27,456 nucleotides of DNA from CAZMGG01 sp964565715 (GCA_964565715.1 CAZMGG010000075.1:1-27456); one strand, 5' to 3'. Positions 1 through 12,417 are shown, numbered from the stretch's first letter. The notes: generated by a model from the sequence alone, not told the origin. Made by a program: numbers and translations.

Positions 1-2
1 AC

Positions 3-233
3 CGCGAGAGCCTCGGCGGCCGCTGCGGCGGCAGCCGCGCCGTGATGTTGTGGCGGCTCGAGTAGGCGTCGGCCTGCGCCGGCTACGCCGTGCGGCGGGG
101 CCTCAAGGTGGTGGTGATGCAGTGGGACGGCGCCGCGTTCCAGGTGGCGCAGGTGCTGGAACGGCCGCTGCTGCCCGACCAGGACCGCGCCGCGGCCATG
201 GACGAGATCTGGCGGTCCTGGCAGGACGGCTGA
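3..233 (+). pseudogene. 3' end of an unidentified gene, interrupted by an in-frame TAG
   Basis: The frame that ends at the TGA at 231-233 has G or C at nearly every third codon position, both before and after a TAG at 63-65. This is the coding signature of the rest of the window. After the TAG it encodes about 55 residues ending in DEIWRSWQDG, and before it 20 residues containing SRAVMLWRLE. No convincing start codon or ribosome binding site follows the TAG; the nearest candidates are GTG at 90 and ATG at 117. It may be one gene broken by a nonsense change or base-call error. It may also be the end of one gene followed by a short second one. The product is not recognised. It converges on the dehydrogenase gene, whose stop lies 10 bases further on. 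Confidence 0.3.
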
Positions 234-243
234 GGGTCGCGCC

Positions 244-2157
244 CTACAGGGTCTTCTGCTGGCAGTCGGTGCGGAACGGCCCGGTGAGCGGGTCCCAGCC
301 GATCGCCTGGAAGTTGAGGGTGATGCCGGTCAGCGCGCCGGCTGGCACGAAGTAGAACTTCGACAGGGCCGGCGTGCCGATCGCGCCGCTGCCGCTCAGC
401 GTCACGTAGCCGAACAGGCCCAGGCTGTCCTCCAGCGCGAACGACAGCGGATGGAACGGATCGGTGCAGAGCGGACCGATCGGCGTCGGGAACGGCGGCA
501 GGCCCGGCGCGCTGGCCAGCACCAGGTAGGGCACGTTCGGCGGCACCGCGTCGGTGCGGTTGCTGACCTGCAGCAGCACCAGGGTCGGCGCGCTGACCAC
601 CGACATCTTCCGCACGAACAGGGCGAAGCCGGCACTGGCGCCGCCGCCCGGCGTGCTGGCGGTGACGGTCAGCGCGCCGCCGGCGGTGCTGGAGGCCAGC
701 GCCGAGGTGCGGGCGATGCCGCTGCCGTCGGCGATCACTGGATTGGTGGTGGTCAGCGTGCCGGGGCCGCTGGCGGTGAAGTTGACCACGCCGCCGGCCA
801 GCGGCGCGCCGTTCGGATCGCGCACGCGCACCACCAGCTGGTCCGGGAAGGCGTCGCCGGCGGCGACGATCTGGCGGTCGCCGGAGACGACGACCACGTC
901 GTTGACCGGACCGATCGGCCGGATGCGGATCAGCTCGCCGCCCGAGGTGGCGTAGGTGCTCGGATGCCGCAGCAGCCACAGCGCGCCGTCGGGACCGATC
1001 TGCAGGCTGGTGAGCGCCACCACGCCGGTGCACCAGTTGGTGGCGTTGGGCTGGCCGGGCACCGCCGGGGCCGCGACCCAGGTGTTGCCGCTGCGCACCA
1101 GCCGCCGGATCTCGCCGGCGAAGTAGTCGGCGTAGAAGTAGCTGCCGTCGTACGCGGCGCCCAGGGCGTGCTGGCCGCCGGTGTGCCGGTAGACCGGCCC
1201 GCCGATCACCGAACGCCAGTTCTGGCCCGCCGAGATGGTGACGATCGGGTTGACCAGGCTGGGCTGGCCGCCGGTGCACGAGCTGTAGCTGGCGGTGCCC
1301 TCGCGCCACGGCCAGCCGAAGTTGGCGAGCGTCAGCGCCGAGGCGTTGTAGACGTACTCGCTGCACTCCTCCCAGGAGTTCTGGCCGACGTCGCCGATCA
1401 GCACGTTGCCGTTCATGGGGTCGATGTTGAAGCGGAACGGGTTGCGCAGGCCCAGCCCGATCACCAGCCGGCCGATGGTGGTGCTGGTGGCGCTGAGCGG
1501 ATTGGTGCCGGGATCGAGCTGCGCCAGGGTCGGCGCGGTGGTGGAGCCGCCCGCCGGCAGGCCCGACACGTCCATCCGCAGCAGCACACCCTGGGCGGTG
1601 TCGACGTTCTGCGCCTGGCAGCTCGACGCGTCGTCGCCGATCGACAGGTAGAGCATGCCGTCGGGGCCGAACATGACGCTGCCGCCGTTGTGGTTGAACG
1701 CCGAGTCCGGCACGTTGGCCAGGATCGCGCGGCGCGAGGCGGCGGCGAAGGTCAGGTTGGTGCTGTTCGGGTTGGCCAGGTCACCGGTGCAGGTGAAGCG
1801 GTCCAGGTGCATGAAGGCATCCTGGTTGTGGCTGTACCAGACGTAGAGGTGGCCGTTCTGACCGAAGTTCGGATCGGCGCAGATGCCGAGCAGGCCGCGC
1901 TCGCTGCCGACCTCGACGTTCGGCACGGTGCCGACGGTGGCGGTGCTGGTGCCGTTGTAGACGGTCACCGAGCCGGGCCGGTTGGCGATCAGCACGCGGC
2001 CGTCGGGCAGCAGGCCGAAGTCGTTGGGCGCGGTGAGGCCGGTGGTCACCAGGCGGTCGACCTGGAAGCCGGTGGGCACCTGCTGGGCGGTGGCGGAACC
2101 GAGGACGGAGAGAACGGTGCCGACGAGGGTGCCGAGGGTGGCGTGGCGCTGCCGCAT
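244..2157 (-). CDS. Exported PQQ-dependent glucose/sorbosone dehydrogenase-like protein with Ig-like C-terminus
   Basis: The protein has 637 residues. It starts at ATG 2157, directly before a signal peptide (hydrophobic 8-22, likely cleavage after ATA at residue 24). Residues 28-415 match the soluble aldose/sorbosone dehydrogenase beta-propeller. NHNGGSVMFGPDG at 155-167 contains the His (H156) at the place of the catalytic base, GLRNPFRF at 236-243 the substrate/PQQ-contacting Arg, and NVLIGDVGQNSWEE follows. Family members oxidise sugars or aldehydes in the periplasm using pyrroloquinoline quinone and calcium. Residues 420-515 resemble a Big_1/invasin-type Ig domain (VRDPNGAPLAGGVVNFTASG), and the last 120 residues are an unassigned beta-rich tail. 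Substrate cannot be inferred. No clear Shine-Dalgarno sequence is visible, and no PQQ synthesis gene lies in the window. Confidence 0.88.
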   Translation of the reverse strand: MRQRHATLGTLVGTVLSVLGSATAQQVPTGFQVDRLVTTGLTAPNDFGLLPDGRVLIANRPGSVTVYNGTSTATVGTVPNVEVGSERGLLGICADPNFGQNGHLYVWYSHNQDAFMHLDRFTCTGDLANPNSTNLTFAAASRRAILANVPDSAFNHNGGSVMFGPDGMLYLSIGDDASSCQAQNVDTAQGVLLRMDVSGLPAGGSTTAPTLAQLDPGTNPLSATSTTIGRLVIGLGLRNPFRFNIDPMNGNVLIGDVGQNSWEECSEYVYNASALTLANFGWPWREGTASYSSCTGGQPSLVNPIVTISAGQNWRSVIGGPVYRHTGGQHALGAAYDGSYFYADYFAGEIRRLVRSGNTWVAAPAVPGQPNATNWCTGVVALTSLQIGPDGALWLLRHPSTYATSGGELIRIRPIGPVNDVVVVSGDRQIVAAGDAFPDQLVVRVRDPNGAPLAGGVVNFTASGPGTLTTTNPVIADGSGIARTSALASSTAGGALTVTASTPGGGASAGFALFVRKMSVVSAPTLVLLQVSNRTDAVPPNVPYLVLASAPGLPPFPTPIGPLCTDPFHPLSFALEDSLGLFGYVTLSGSGAIGTPALSKFYFVPAGALTGITLNFQAIGWDPLTGPFRTDCQQKTL

Positions 2158-2224
2158 GGGAGACGTCAGGGTGGGGATTCCGGGGAGGCGCGGCCGCTGG
2201 GCCGCGGTGGGCAGGGGGCTGCAC

Positions 2225-2254
2225 AGTCTATGCCAGCGCGTCGATCGGCGGCAA
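2225..2254 (-). promoter_or_regulatory. Possible sigma70-type promoter of the dehydrogenase gene
   Basis: On the minus strand a TTGCCG (2249-2254) stands 18 bases before TAGACT (2225-2230), giving a leader of about 60 bases before ATG 2157. The match is partial and rests on pattern only. Confidence 0.3.
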
Positions 2255-2310
2255 CGGGTTCCGCCGCGCTGGTTCCGCGTCGGGCAGGTGCTCGCTAGCA
2301 TGGCCGCCTC

Positions 2311-5261
2311 GTGCGCACCGGCAACTCGCAGCGTCCTGGCATCGGCGTCGGTCCTGGCGCCCTCCTCGGGCTGCTGCTCGCCGTGCCGCTGCCGCCGGCG
2401 CTGCGGGCCCAGGACGCTCCGCCGGCGCCGGCCTGGGCCGAGGTGGCGGCGGTGCTGCAGCGGCGCTGCGTGCCGTGCCACGGCGGCGAACGGGTGAAGA
2501 GCGGCCTGCGGCTGGCGACCGCGGCGACCTTCGCGCACGGCGGCAGCCGCGGCGCGGTGGTGGATCGGCAGGCGCCGGATCGCAGCCGGTTGCTGCGGGC
2601 GGTCCGCTACGTCGATCCGGATCTGGCGATGCCGCCCGACGGCCAGCTTCCCGCCGACGAGGTGGCGCTGCTGGTGGCCTGGGTGCGGGCCGGCGCGGCG
2701 TGGCCCGAGGGCCCCGAGGGGAAGCTCTGTGATCCAGAGCGGCACTTCGACGAGCCGGCGCGGGCCGGCGGGGCGCTCGCCGCCGACGCCGCCGACTGGT
2801 GGGCCTACCGGCCGCTGCGGCCGGTGGCGGTGCCGGTCGGGGCCTCGCTGCCGGCCCATCCGGTGGACGCGCTGCTGCATCCGGGACGGGCGGCAGCCGG
2901 ACTGCCGGTGGCCGCCGCCGCCGGCGCCGATGCGCTGCTGCGCCGCACGACGTTCGCGCTGACCGGGCTGCCGCCTTCGCCGGAGCGGGCGGTGGCCTTC
3001 CGGCGCGCCCACCAGGCGGATCCGGCGGTGGCCCTGCGGGCGCTGGTCGACGAACTGCTGCGGGAGCCGGCCCACGCCGAGCACTTCGCCCGGCACTGGC
3101 TCGATCTGGTCCGCTACGCCGACACCAACGGCTACGAGCGCGACGCCCGCAAGCCGAACATGTGGCGCTACCGGGACTGGGTGGTGCGCGCGTTCGCCCG
3201 CGACCTGCCTTACGACCAGTTCGTGCTGGACCAGCTCGCCGGCGACGAACGCGGCGGCGACGGCGCGGAACCGGCGGCCGCGCAGCGGGTCGCCGAGGAG
3301 CGCCTGCTGGCCACCGGCTACTACCGCCTCGGCGTCTGGGACGACGAGCCGGCGGATCGCGAGCAGGCCCGGGCCGACGAGCTGGCCGACATCGTCGACA
3401 CCACGGCGCAGGTGTTCCTGGCGACCACCGCCGGCTGCGCCCGCTGCCACGACCACAAGGCCGATCCGTTCTCGCAGCGCGACTATTACGCGCTCACCGC
3501 GTTCTTCGGCAACCTGCGGGGTTACGAGGGCGGGCGCACGGTGCCGCTGTCGGATCCGCCGCAGGACGGCCGGCGCACCGCGGCGGAACGGGCGGCGGCG
3601 GTGGCGGCGGTGGACGCAGCGCTGGCGCCGATCGTGGCCGAGCTGCGGGCGGCGGTAGGCGAGGCCGAGGCGCCGGTGGTGCTGGTGGCCGACGCCCGCG
3701 CCGGCGCCGCTGAGTGGCGGCTGCAGGCGGACGCGGCGCCCGCGGACTGGGCGATGCCGGGCTTCGACGACTCGGGCTGGCGCAGCGGGCGCGGCGGCTT
3801 CGGCCGCGCCGGCACGCCGGGCGCGCGGATCGGCACCCGCTGGCACGACGGCGAGATCCACCTGCGGACGCGGTTCGCCCTGACCGCGCTGCCGCGGAAC
3901 CTGGTGCTGAGCCTGCACCACGACGACGACGTCACGGTGCTGCTGAACGGCGTCGAGGTGCTGCGGCGGCAGGGCTACCGCACCAGCTACACCGAGCTGC
4001 AGCTCGACCAGGCCGCGGTCGGCGCCCTGGTGGTCGGTGCCAACGTGCTGGCGGTGCACTGCCGGCAGGTGGGCGGCGGCCAATACGTCGACGTCGGCCT
4101 GCGCAGCGGCTGGCTCGACGAGGCCGAGGCCTGGCGCCAGCGACTGGCGCTGGAGGGCGGTGCGGTGCTGCCGCCGCTCAGCTTCCGCCGCGGCTCGGAG
4201 CTGCTGGCGGAACGGGCGCGGCTGCTGGCGGAGCCGGTGGCCGAGGCGTTCCCGGCCCTGGTGGCCGCCGAACGCGGCGCCGAGGCGCCCGTGCAGCACG
4301 TACTGCTGCGCGGCAGCGCCCATGCGCCGGGCGACGCGGTGGCGCCGGCGGTGCCGACGGTGCTGCGGCGGGGCATCGGCGGCGACGGCGCCCTGCCGGC
4401 GGAACCCCGGGAGCGCAGCACCGGCCGGCGACTCGCGTTCGGCCGTTGGCTCGTCGACGAGGGCCGCTTCCTCACCGCGCGGGTGATGGCCAACCGCGTC
4501 TGGCAGTGGCTGTTCGGCCGCGGCCTGTGCCGCAGTTCGGGCGACTTCGGCCGGCTCGGCGAACTGCCGACCCATCCGGAACTGCTCGACCACCTGGCGC
4601 TGGTGCTGATCGAGCGCGGCTGGTCGGTGCGCGAGCTGATCCGCCACATCACCGCCAGCGAGGCCTTCCGCCTGGCGTCGGTGGGCGACGCCGCGGCCTT
4701 GGACCGGGATCCGCGCAACGACCGCTACTGGCGCTTCGATCCGCGCCGGCTGCGGGCCGAGGAGTACCGTGATGCGGTGCTGGCGCTGGGCGGCGGGCTC
4801 GACCGGCGGGTCGGCGGGCCGAGCGTGCTGCCGCCGCTGCCGGAAGCTGTCTTGGCGACCTCGTCGAAGCCGCAGGAGGCCTGGCCGGAGTCGCCGCCGG
4901 CGGACGCCGCGCGCCGCAGCCTCTACGTGCTGGTGAAGCGCTCGCTGCGGGTGCCGCTGCTGGCGGCCCTCGACCAGCCGGACCCGGACATGCCGTGCCC
5001 GGAGCGCTTCCCGACCAACGTGCCGACGCAGGCCCTGATGACCCTGAACGGGGCCTTCGCCCACGAGCAGGCGGCGCGGATCGCCGCGCGGCTGCGGGCG
5101 GCGCGGCCCGACGACCTGGCCGGCCAGATCACGCTCGGCATCGAGCTGGCCTTCGGCCGGGTGCCGGATCAGGACGAGGTGGCGCGGCACGCGGCCTTCG
5201 TCGGCGACGGCGGCGATCTGGCCCTGTTCGCCCTGTTCCTCACCAACAGCTCCGAGTTCCT

Positions 5262-5274
<13 letters not shown>
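2311..5274 (+). CDS. PSCyt1 / PSCyt2 (DUF1549) / PSD1 (DUF1553) exported cytochrome protein
   Basis: The protein has 987 residues. The GTG at 2311 is the first plausible start after the in-frame TAG at 2296. A signal peptide follows (hydrophobic about 15-30, ending LRAQD). Domains in order: PSCyt1 with heme motif C53-VP-C56-H57; PSCyt2/DUF1549 about 185-400, with ARHWLDLVRYADTNGYERD and a second heme-type motif C376-AR-C379-H380; a beta-sandwich insertion about 470-605 (FDDSGWRSGRGGFG, VLLNGVEVL) like galactose-binding jelly rolls; and PSD1/DUF1553 about 704-965 (ARVMANRVWQWLFGRG, SGDFGRLGELPTHPELLD). The length and order are usual for this Planctomycetota-enriched family. It is thought to act outside the cytoplasm as a heme protein, but its reaction is unknown. 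Its 3' end overlaps the DUF1501 start, so the two are probably translationally coupled. Confidence 0.93.
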
Positions 5275-6730
<1,456 letters not shown>

Positions 6731-6734
<4 letters not shown>

Positions 6735-8077
6735 GGCCGCAACGCGTGGGCGTGCTGGCGCTGGCGTCGGTCCTCCTTGGTGTCGCGACCGGCCAGGAAC
6801 CGGTCGCCGACCACGCGGCCGCCGCGCACGCGATCCTGGCGGAGCGCTGCGTCGAGTGCCACGGGCCGAAGAAGCAGAAGGGCAAGCTGCGCCTCGACAC
6901 GGCCGCCGGCATCGCCGCGGTGGTGAAGCCGGGCGCGCCGCTCGACAGCGAGCTCTACCGCCGCGCGGCCCTGCCGGCGGACGACGACGACGCCATGCCG
7001 CCCGACGAAGGGCTGGACGCGGCGTCGCTGCAGGTGCTGCGCGACTGGATCACGGCCGGGGCGGGGGCGGCACCGCCGTCCCCGGCGGCCGCCGCGGCCG
7101 CGGCGCGGCAGGCGCAGCTCACCGCCCTGCGCCAGGCGACCTCCGCCCTGGTGGTGGAACTCGACGAAGGCGGCCTGCTGCGGGTCGACTTCGCGCGGCG
7201 GCCGCAGCCGCCCACCGCCGCCGAACTGGCGGCCTTGGCGCCGTTCGCCGGCGCGATCGCCGAGCTGTCGCTGGCCGGGCTGCGCCCGGTGGCGCCGGTG
7301 CTGGCGGCCCTGCCGGCCCTGCCGGCGCTGCTGCGCCTGGACCTGCAGCGCAGCGATGCCGACGACGCCGCGGTGCTGGCGTTCGCGCCGAAGGCCACGG
7401 CCCTGCGCCGCTGCAACCTGCACGGCACCGCGGTGACCGCGGGCCTGGCGCCGGTCCTGGCCCGCTGGCCCGAGCTGCGGCGGCTCCTGCTGCACGGCAC
7501 CGCCGCCGCCGCCGCGCCAGTGTGGAGCGCGGCGCATCCCGACCTGCTCGTCAGCGGCGACCTGCCGCTGCCCGACGATCCGTTCGGCGGCGGCGGGCCG
7601 CGCCGGTTGCTGGCGCTGACGGCCGACCGGGCGCACCTGGTGCTGTTCCGCGAGACCGCCCTGCGGCACTGGCAGGAACAGTGGCGTGCCGAGGTCCGCT
7701 CGGCCAAAGGGCTCGTGCTGCTGCCGGCCGGGCCGGACGGCCCGCTCAGGGTCGCGGTGGACGAGGGCGCTGGCCCCTGGCGCACCTTCGGGCTGCTGCG
7801 GGGAGAGCCGCTGGCGCCGGCGGTCGCGGTCGCCGTGCCCGAACGGCCGCCGGCCCCGGACGCCGAGGTCCTCGCGGCCTTGGGCTGCGGTGCTGCCGTG
7901 TGGTGGCAGGCCTGTGCTGCCGACCGCGTCGTCGCCGCCCCGCTGCGGGAAGGCTCGGCGTTGCAGTTGTTGCGGCTCGATGCCCAAGGCGCGGTGCGTT
8001 GGCGGCTGCCGGCGCCGACCGCCTGCGGCCCGAGGATGGATTTGGCGGTGCTGATCGAGGATCCTGACGACGCATGA
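6731..8077 (+). CDS. Exported PSCyt1 c-type cytochrome protein with leucine-rich-like repeats
   Basis: The protein has 448 residues. Its GTG start at 6731 overlaps the stop of the DUF1501 gene in a GTGA junction. The signal peptide is VGVLALASVLLGVATGQ. Residues 28-115 form a PSCyt1 domain with C40-VE-C43-H44 and the usual KKQKGKLRLDT and DAMPPDEGL blocks. About residues 150-275 show repeated leucine-spaced units (IAELSLAGLR, LLRLDLQRSDADDAAVL, LRRCNLHGTAVTAG, LRRLLLHGTAAA) like degenerate leucine-rich repeats. The remaining 170 residues, with several Trp and a PDDPFGGGG linker, are not recognised. Tight coupling to the PSD1 and DUF1501 genes suggests a third component of the same exported heme system. 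The TGA overlaps the start of the oxidoreductase gene (ATGA). Confidence 0.85.
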
Positions 8078-9093
8078 GTGAGACCGCCAGCGTCGGTTGG
8101 GCGATCGTCGGCCCCGGCGCCATCGCCCGCACCTTCGCCGACAGCCTGCGCCGCTACCGGGCCGGCCGGCTGGTGCAGGTGCTCGGCCGTTCGCCGGAGC
8201 GGACCGCGGCCTTCTGCCGGCAGGCCGGCGGGATGCCCGCCACCGCCCTGCGCGAGCTGCTGATCGACCCGACGGTGCAGGCGGTCTACGTCGCCACGCC
8301 GCATCCCTGCCACTTCGAGACGGCCCTGCGCTGCCTGGATGCCGGCAAGGCGGTGCTGTGCGAGAAGCCGATGACCGTACAGCCCGGCGACACCGAGACG
8401 CTGGTGGCGGCTTCCCGCCGCAACCGGGTGCCGCTGGTGGAGGCCTGGATGTACCGGACCCACCCGCAGATCGCCCGCCTGCTGCAGATCGTGCGTGGCG
8501 GCGAACTCGGTCGCCCGCTCACGCTGACCGCCTCGTTCTGCTTCTCGGCGCCCTACGACCCCGAATCCCGGCTCTACCACCCCGCCCAGGGCGGCGGCGC
8601 CATCCTCGACGTCGGCGGCTACCCGGTGTCGCTGGCCCTGGCGGTGGCGGCGGCGCGCAGCGGGCAGCTGCAGGAGCCCGAACTGGGCAACGTGCAGGGC
8701 GAGCGGGCGCCGAGCGGCGTCGACCAGCACGCCAGCGCGACGCTGTCGTTCGGCGACTTCACCGCGCGGGTGACGACCTCGATCAGCCGCGCGCTCGGCA
8801 GCACCGCGGAGATCCAGTTCGAGCACGGCAAGGTGACCTTGCCGACGCCGTTCCTGGTCGACGGCATGCGGCACGGCACCAAGGCCCTGCTGCGGATCGA
8901 GAAGACCGGCGAGCCGGCGGTGGCCGAGCCGCACATCGCCGGCGTCGACTGCTTCGCCGCCGAGGCCCAGGAAATGGCGCTGCTGCTGGCGAGTCCGCTG
9001 CGGCCGGTGGAGGCCTCGCCGCCGATGGTCGGGCACGCCGAGTCCCTGCTGATCGGCCGGCTGCTGGCGGCCTGGGCCCGGCAGCTCGGCTGA
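8074..9093 (+). CDS. Gfo/Idh/MocA-family NAD(P)-dependent oxidoreductase
   Basis: The protein has 339 residues with no signal peptide, so it is cytoplasmic. The Rossmann motif is IVGPGAIA (11-18), and VYVATPHPCHFETAL and the conserved CEKPMT (E97-K98-P99) follow. GGGAILDVGGYPV (173-185) carries Tyr where many family members have a catalytic His; this matches the trans-1,2-dihydrodiol dehydrogenase/glucose-fructose oxidoreductase side of the family. Such enzymes oxidise a sugar or cyclic diol hydroxyl with NAD(P). The exact substrate cannot be read from the sequence. The ATGA overlap with the preceding cytochrome gene puts it in the same transcript, while its cytoplasmic location argues that the coupling may be regulatory rather than one enzyme complex. 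Confidence 0.9.
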   Translation: MSETASVGWAIVGPGAIARTFADSLRRYRAGRLVQVLGRSPERTAAFCRQAGGMPATALRELLIDPTVQAVYVATPHPCHFETALRCLDAGKAVLCEKPMTVQPGDTETLVAASRRNRVPLVEAWMYRTHPQIARLLQIVRGGELGRPLTLTASFCFSAPYDPESRLYHPAQGGGAILDVGGYPVSLALAVAAARSGQLQEPELGNVQGERAPSGVDQHASATLSFGDFTARVTTSISRALGSTAEIQFEHGKVTLPTPFLVDGMRHGTKALLRIEKTGEPAVAEPHIAGVDCFAAEAQEMALLLASPLRPVEASPPMVGHAESLLIGRLLAAWARQLG

Positions 9094-9120
9094 CGCGACC
9101 GGTCGGGACCGCGCCGCACC

Positions 9121-11010
<1,890 letters not shown>

Positions 11011-11181
11011 GGGGACGACGCGTTACAGATCTGTGACGGATCCTGGTGGTTACCTGCCGGGCGATGGCTAAGATCCCCGCCTCGGACCAGACCCATGCGG
11101 TCGGGCTTTCCCGGCCGGTCCGGGGCCAGATCGGGGCACCCCGGGCTCATCGTCGAGCGCGGGGGAGAGCCCTGGTGGCCT

Positions 11182-11197
11182 CGGACCTGTTGGTCCG
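11182..11197 (+). promoter_or_regulatory. Small hairpin in the RRM gene leader
   Basis: A perfect 6-base inverted repeat (CGGACC, loop TGTT, GGTCCG) ends 23 bases before ATG 11221. It lies in a 210-base stretch (11011-11220) that holds no gene. RRM and cold-shock type genes often have long structured leaders, so a regulatory role is plausible but only inferred. Confidence 0.3.
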
Positions 11198-11220
11198 CGA
11201 ACGAGAGACAGACGAATCCG

Positions 11221-11625
11221 ATGGCGAAGCGACTCTACGTAGGCAACCTTGCCTTCCAGACCACCGAGGACACCCTGCGCGCGGCTTTCGAGGCCGACGG
11301 CCGCAAGGTTGCCGATGTCCAGCTCATGCTCGACCGTGACACGGGCCGCTCGCGCGGCTTCGCGTTCGTCGAGATGGTCTCGGACGAGGATGCCCAGAAG
11401 GCCATTGGTGCCCTGAACGGCCAGCCCCTCGACGGCCGGCCCCTGCGCGTCAACGAGGCGCAGGATCGCGCGCCGCGCGGCGGCGGCGGTGGTGGTGGTG
11501 GCCGCGGTGGCTACGGCGGGGGCGGCGGCGGCGGCGGCCGCGGCGGCTACGGCGGTGGCGGCGGCGGTCGGGGTGGTGGCGGCGGCGGCTACGGCCGCGA
11601 CCGCGACCGCGACAGCGGCTGGTAG
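11221..11625 (+). CDS. Glycine-rich RRM RNA-binding protein
   Basis: The protein has 134 residues. ATG 11221 is chosen because the RRM begins immediately (AKRLYVGNL); the frame is open further upstream but lacks domain sequence there. RNP2 is LYVGNL (5-10) and RNP1 is RSRGFAFVEM (43-52), with the aromatic Tyr6, Phe47 and Phe49 that stack on RNA bases. The RRM ends at about residue 80. A tail of Gly with interspersed Arg-Gly-Gly and Tyr (86-124) follows, then RDRDRDSGW. Bacterial proteins of this kind, known from cyanobacteria and Planctomycetota, bind single-stranded RNA and are often cold-induced. The gene is probably monocistronic, with its own long leader and a hairpin after the stop. Confidence 0.95.
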   Translation: MAKRLYVGNLAFQTTEDTLRAAFEADGRKVADVQLMLDRDTGRSRGFAFVEMVSDEDAQKAIGALNGQPLDGRPLRVNEAQDRAPRGGGGGGGGRGGYGGGGGGGGRGGYGGGGGGRGGGGGGYGRDRDRDSGW

Positions 11626-11660
11626 CACCGGCTGCTCCGGCCCTGATCACGCCTCATGCT

Positions 11661-11690
11661 TGCCCTGCGGCGCTCCGCGCCCGCAGGGCA
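11661..11690. terminator. Hairpin between convergent genes, likely bidirectional terminator
   Basis: Perfect 10-base arms TGCCCTGCGG (11661-11670) and CCGCAGGGCA (11681-11690) enclose a 10-base loop. The hairpin lies 35 bases after the RRM gene stop and 13 bases beyond the carbonic-anhydrase-like gene stop on the other strand. There is no T tract on either side. Confidence 0.6.
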
Positions 11691-11703
11691 GCGGCATGTA
11701 CGC

Positions 11704-12417
11704 TCAGCGGACCACCGGCATCGGCAGCTCTTCGGCGGCCGTCGTGTGCCAGTGCAGGGAGCGGGTGCGAGCCTCCACGCTGGCCGGCACCACCAGCAGC
11801 CGGTTCTGCTCCGTGGCCAGCCGCAACACGTCGCTGGCCGACGTCAGCGCCTGGCGCTGGACCAGGGCCTGGGCCTGATGCAGGGGCAGCGACCGTTCGG
11901 CCGCCAGCGTGCGGGCCGCGGCGAGGCGGCGTTCGAGCACCTGTCTCGCCGGCGTCGGCTGCGGCTCGGTGCGCAGCGCAGCGCAGTCGGCGTGGGTGAG
12001 GACGATGCACAGCGGCAGCTTCTCGTGTTGCACCGCGTGTTCGAGCAGGGCGACGTCGCCAGCCTGGGGCAGCGGCCCCGCCGAGGCCAGCAGCAGCACG
12101 TCTTCGGGCGGCAGCCCGAGCAGCGCCGGCACGTCGACCCCGGCGTCGGCGCAGGCGATCACCGCCACCAACCAGCGGCCTGCGCCTGACGGACGGGCCG
12201 GACGCGGCTGGGGCAGCCCTTCGGCGCGGGCGGCCGCGGCGGCCTCAATGCAGGCGCGCAGGTGCGCCAGCGCCGCCCGCGGCGGCAGGTGGATGCGCGG
12301 CGTGTGCTGCACCGGCGGCGGCGTCTTGCCGGCATCCTTCGCCGGCGGCTCGGTGCCGCCGTGCTGGGCCAGCAGGCCGGTGGCGAGCAGCGCGGTGACC
12401 AGGATGGGTCGGAGCAC
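11704..12417 (-). CDS. Exported beta-carbonic-anhydrase-like protein lacking the catalytic Arg
   Basis: With the GTG start at 12417 the protein has 237 residues and begins directly with a signal peptide (LRPILVTALLATGLLAQ). An in-frame ATG at 12498 would add 27 basic residues in front of it and remains possible. The beta-carbonic anhydrase framework is visible: C89-A-D91-A-G93 for the C-x-D-x-R motif, PEDVLLLASAGPLPQAGD for the segment after it, H142-A-D-C145 for the H-x-x-C motif, and the closing strand LLVVPASVEARTRSLHWH. The three zinc ligands (C89, H142, C145) and the Asp are kept, but the Arg that pairs with the Asp is Gly. Family enzymes hydrate CO2; this one may be altered or inactive. 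It is the last gene of a minus-strand series after the kelch gene and ends at a shared hairpin. Confidence 0.75.
   Translation of the reverse strand: MLRPILVTALLATGLLAQHGGTEPPAKDAGKTPPPVQHTPRIHLPPRAALAHLRACIEAAAAARAEGLPQPRPARPSGAGRWLVAVIACADAGVDVPALLGLPPEDVLLLASAGPLPQAGDVALLEHAVQHEKLPLCIVLTHADCAALRTEPQPTPARQVLERRLAAARTLAAERSLPLHQAQALVQRQALTSASDVLRLATEQNRLLVVPASVEARTRSLHWHTTAAEELPMPVVR

Noticed and set aside
451..2298. Plus-strand open frame opposite the dehydrogenase
   Set aside because: Gly/Ala/Arg/Val shadow of the propeller gene, without start context or domain.
2158..5190. Long minus-strand open frame running on upstream of the dehydrogenase start
   Set aside because: It is the opposite-strand shadow of the PSD1 gene: Arg/Gln/His/Ala-rich with no domain. 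The real start is the signal peptide at 2157.
11048..11074. TAAGAT as -10 of an RRM gene promoter
   Set aside because: No acceptable -35 element lies at the right distance.
11484..11595. GGC/GGT repeat tract as a possible tandem repeat or CRISPR-like element
   Set aside because: It is the coding sequence of the Gly-Gly-Tyr tail of the RRM protein. No spacer structure was seen.
11068..11628. Minus-strand Ala/Val/Thr-rich open frame opposite the RRM gene
   Set aside because: It is the complement of glycine codons in the RRM tail and carries no independent signal.
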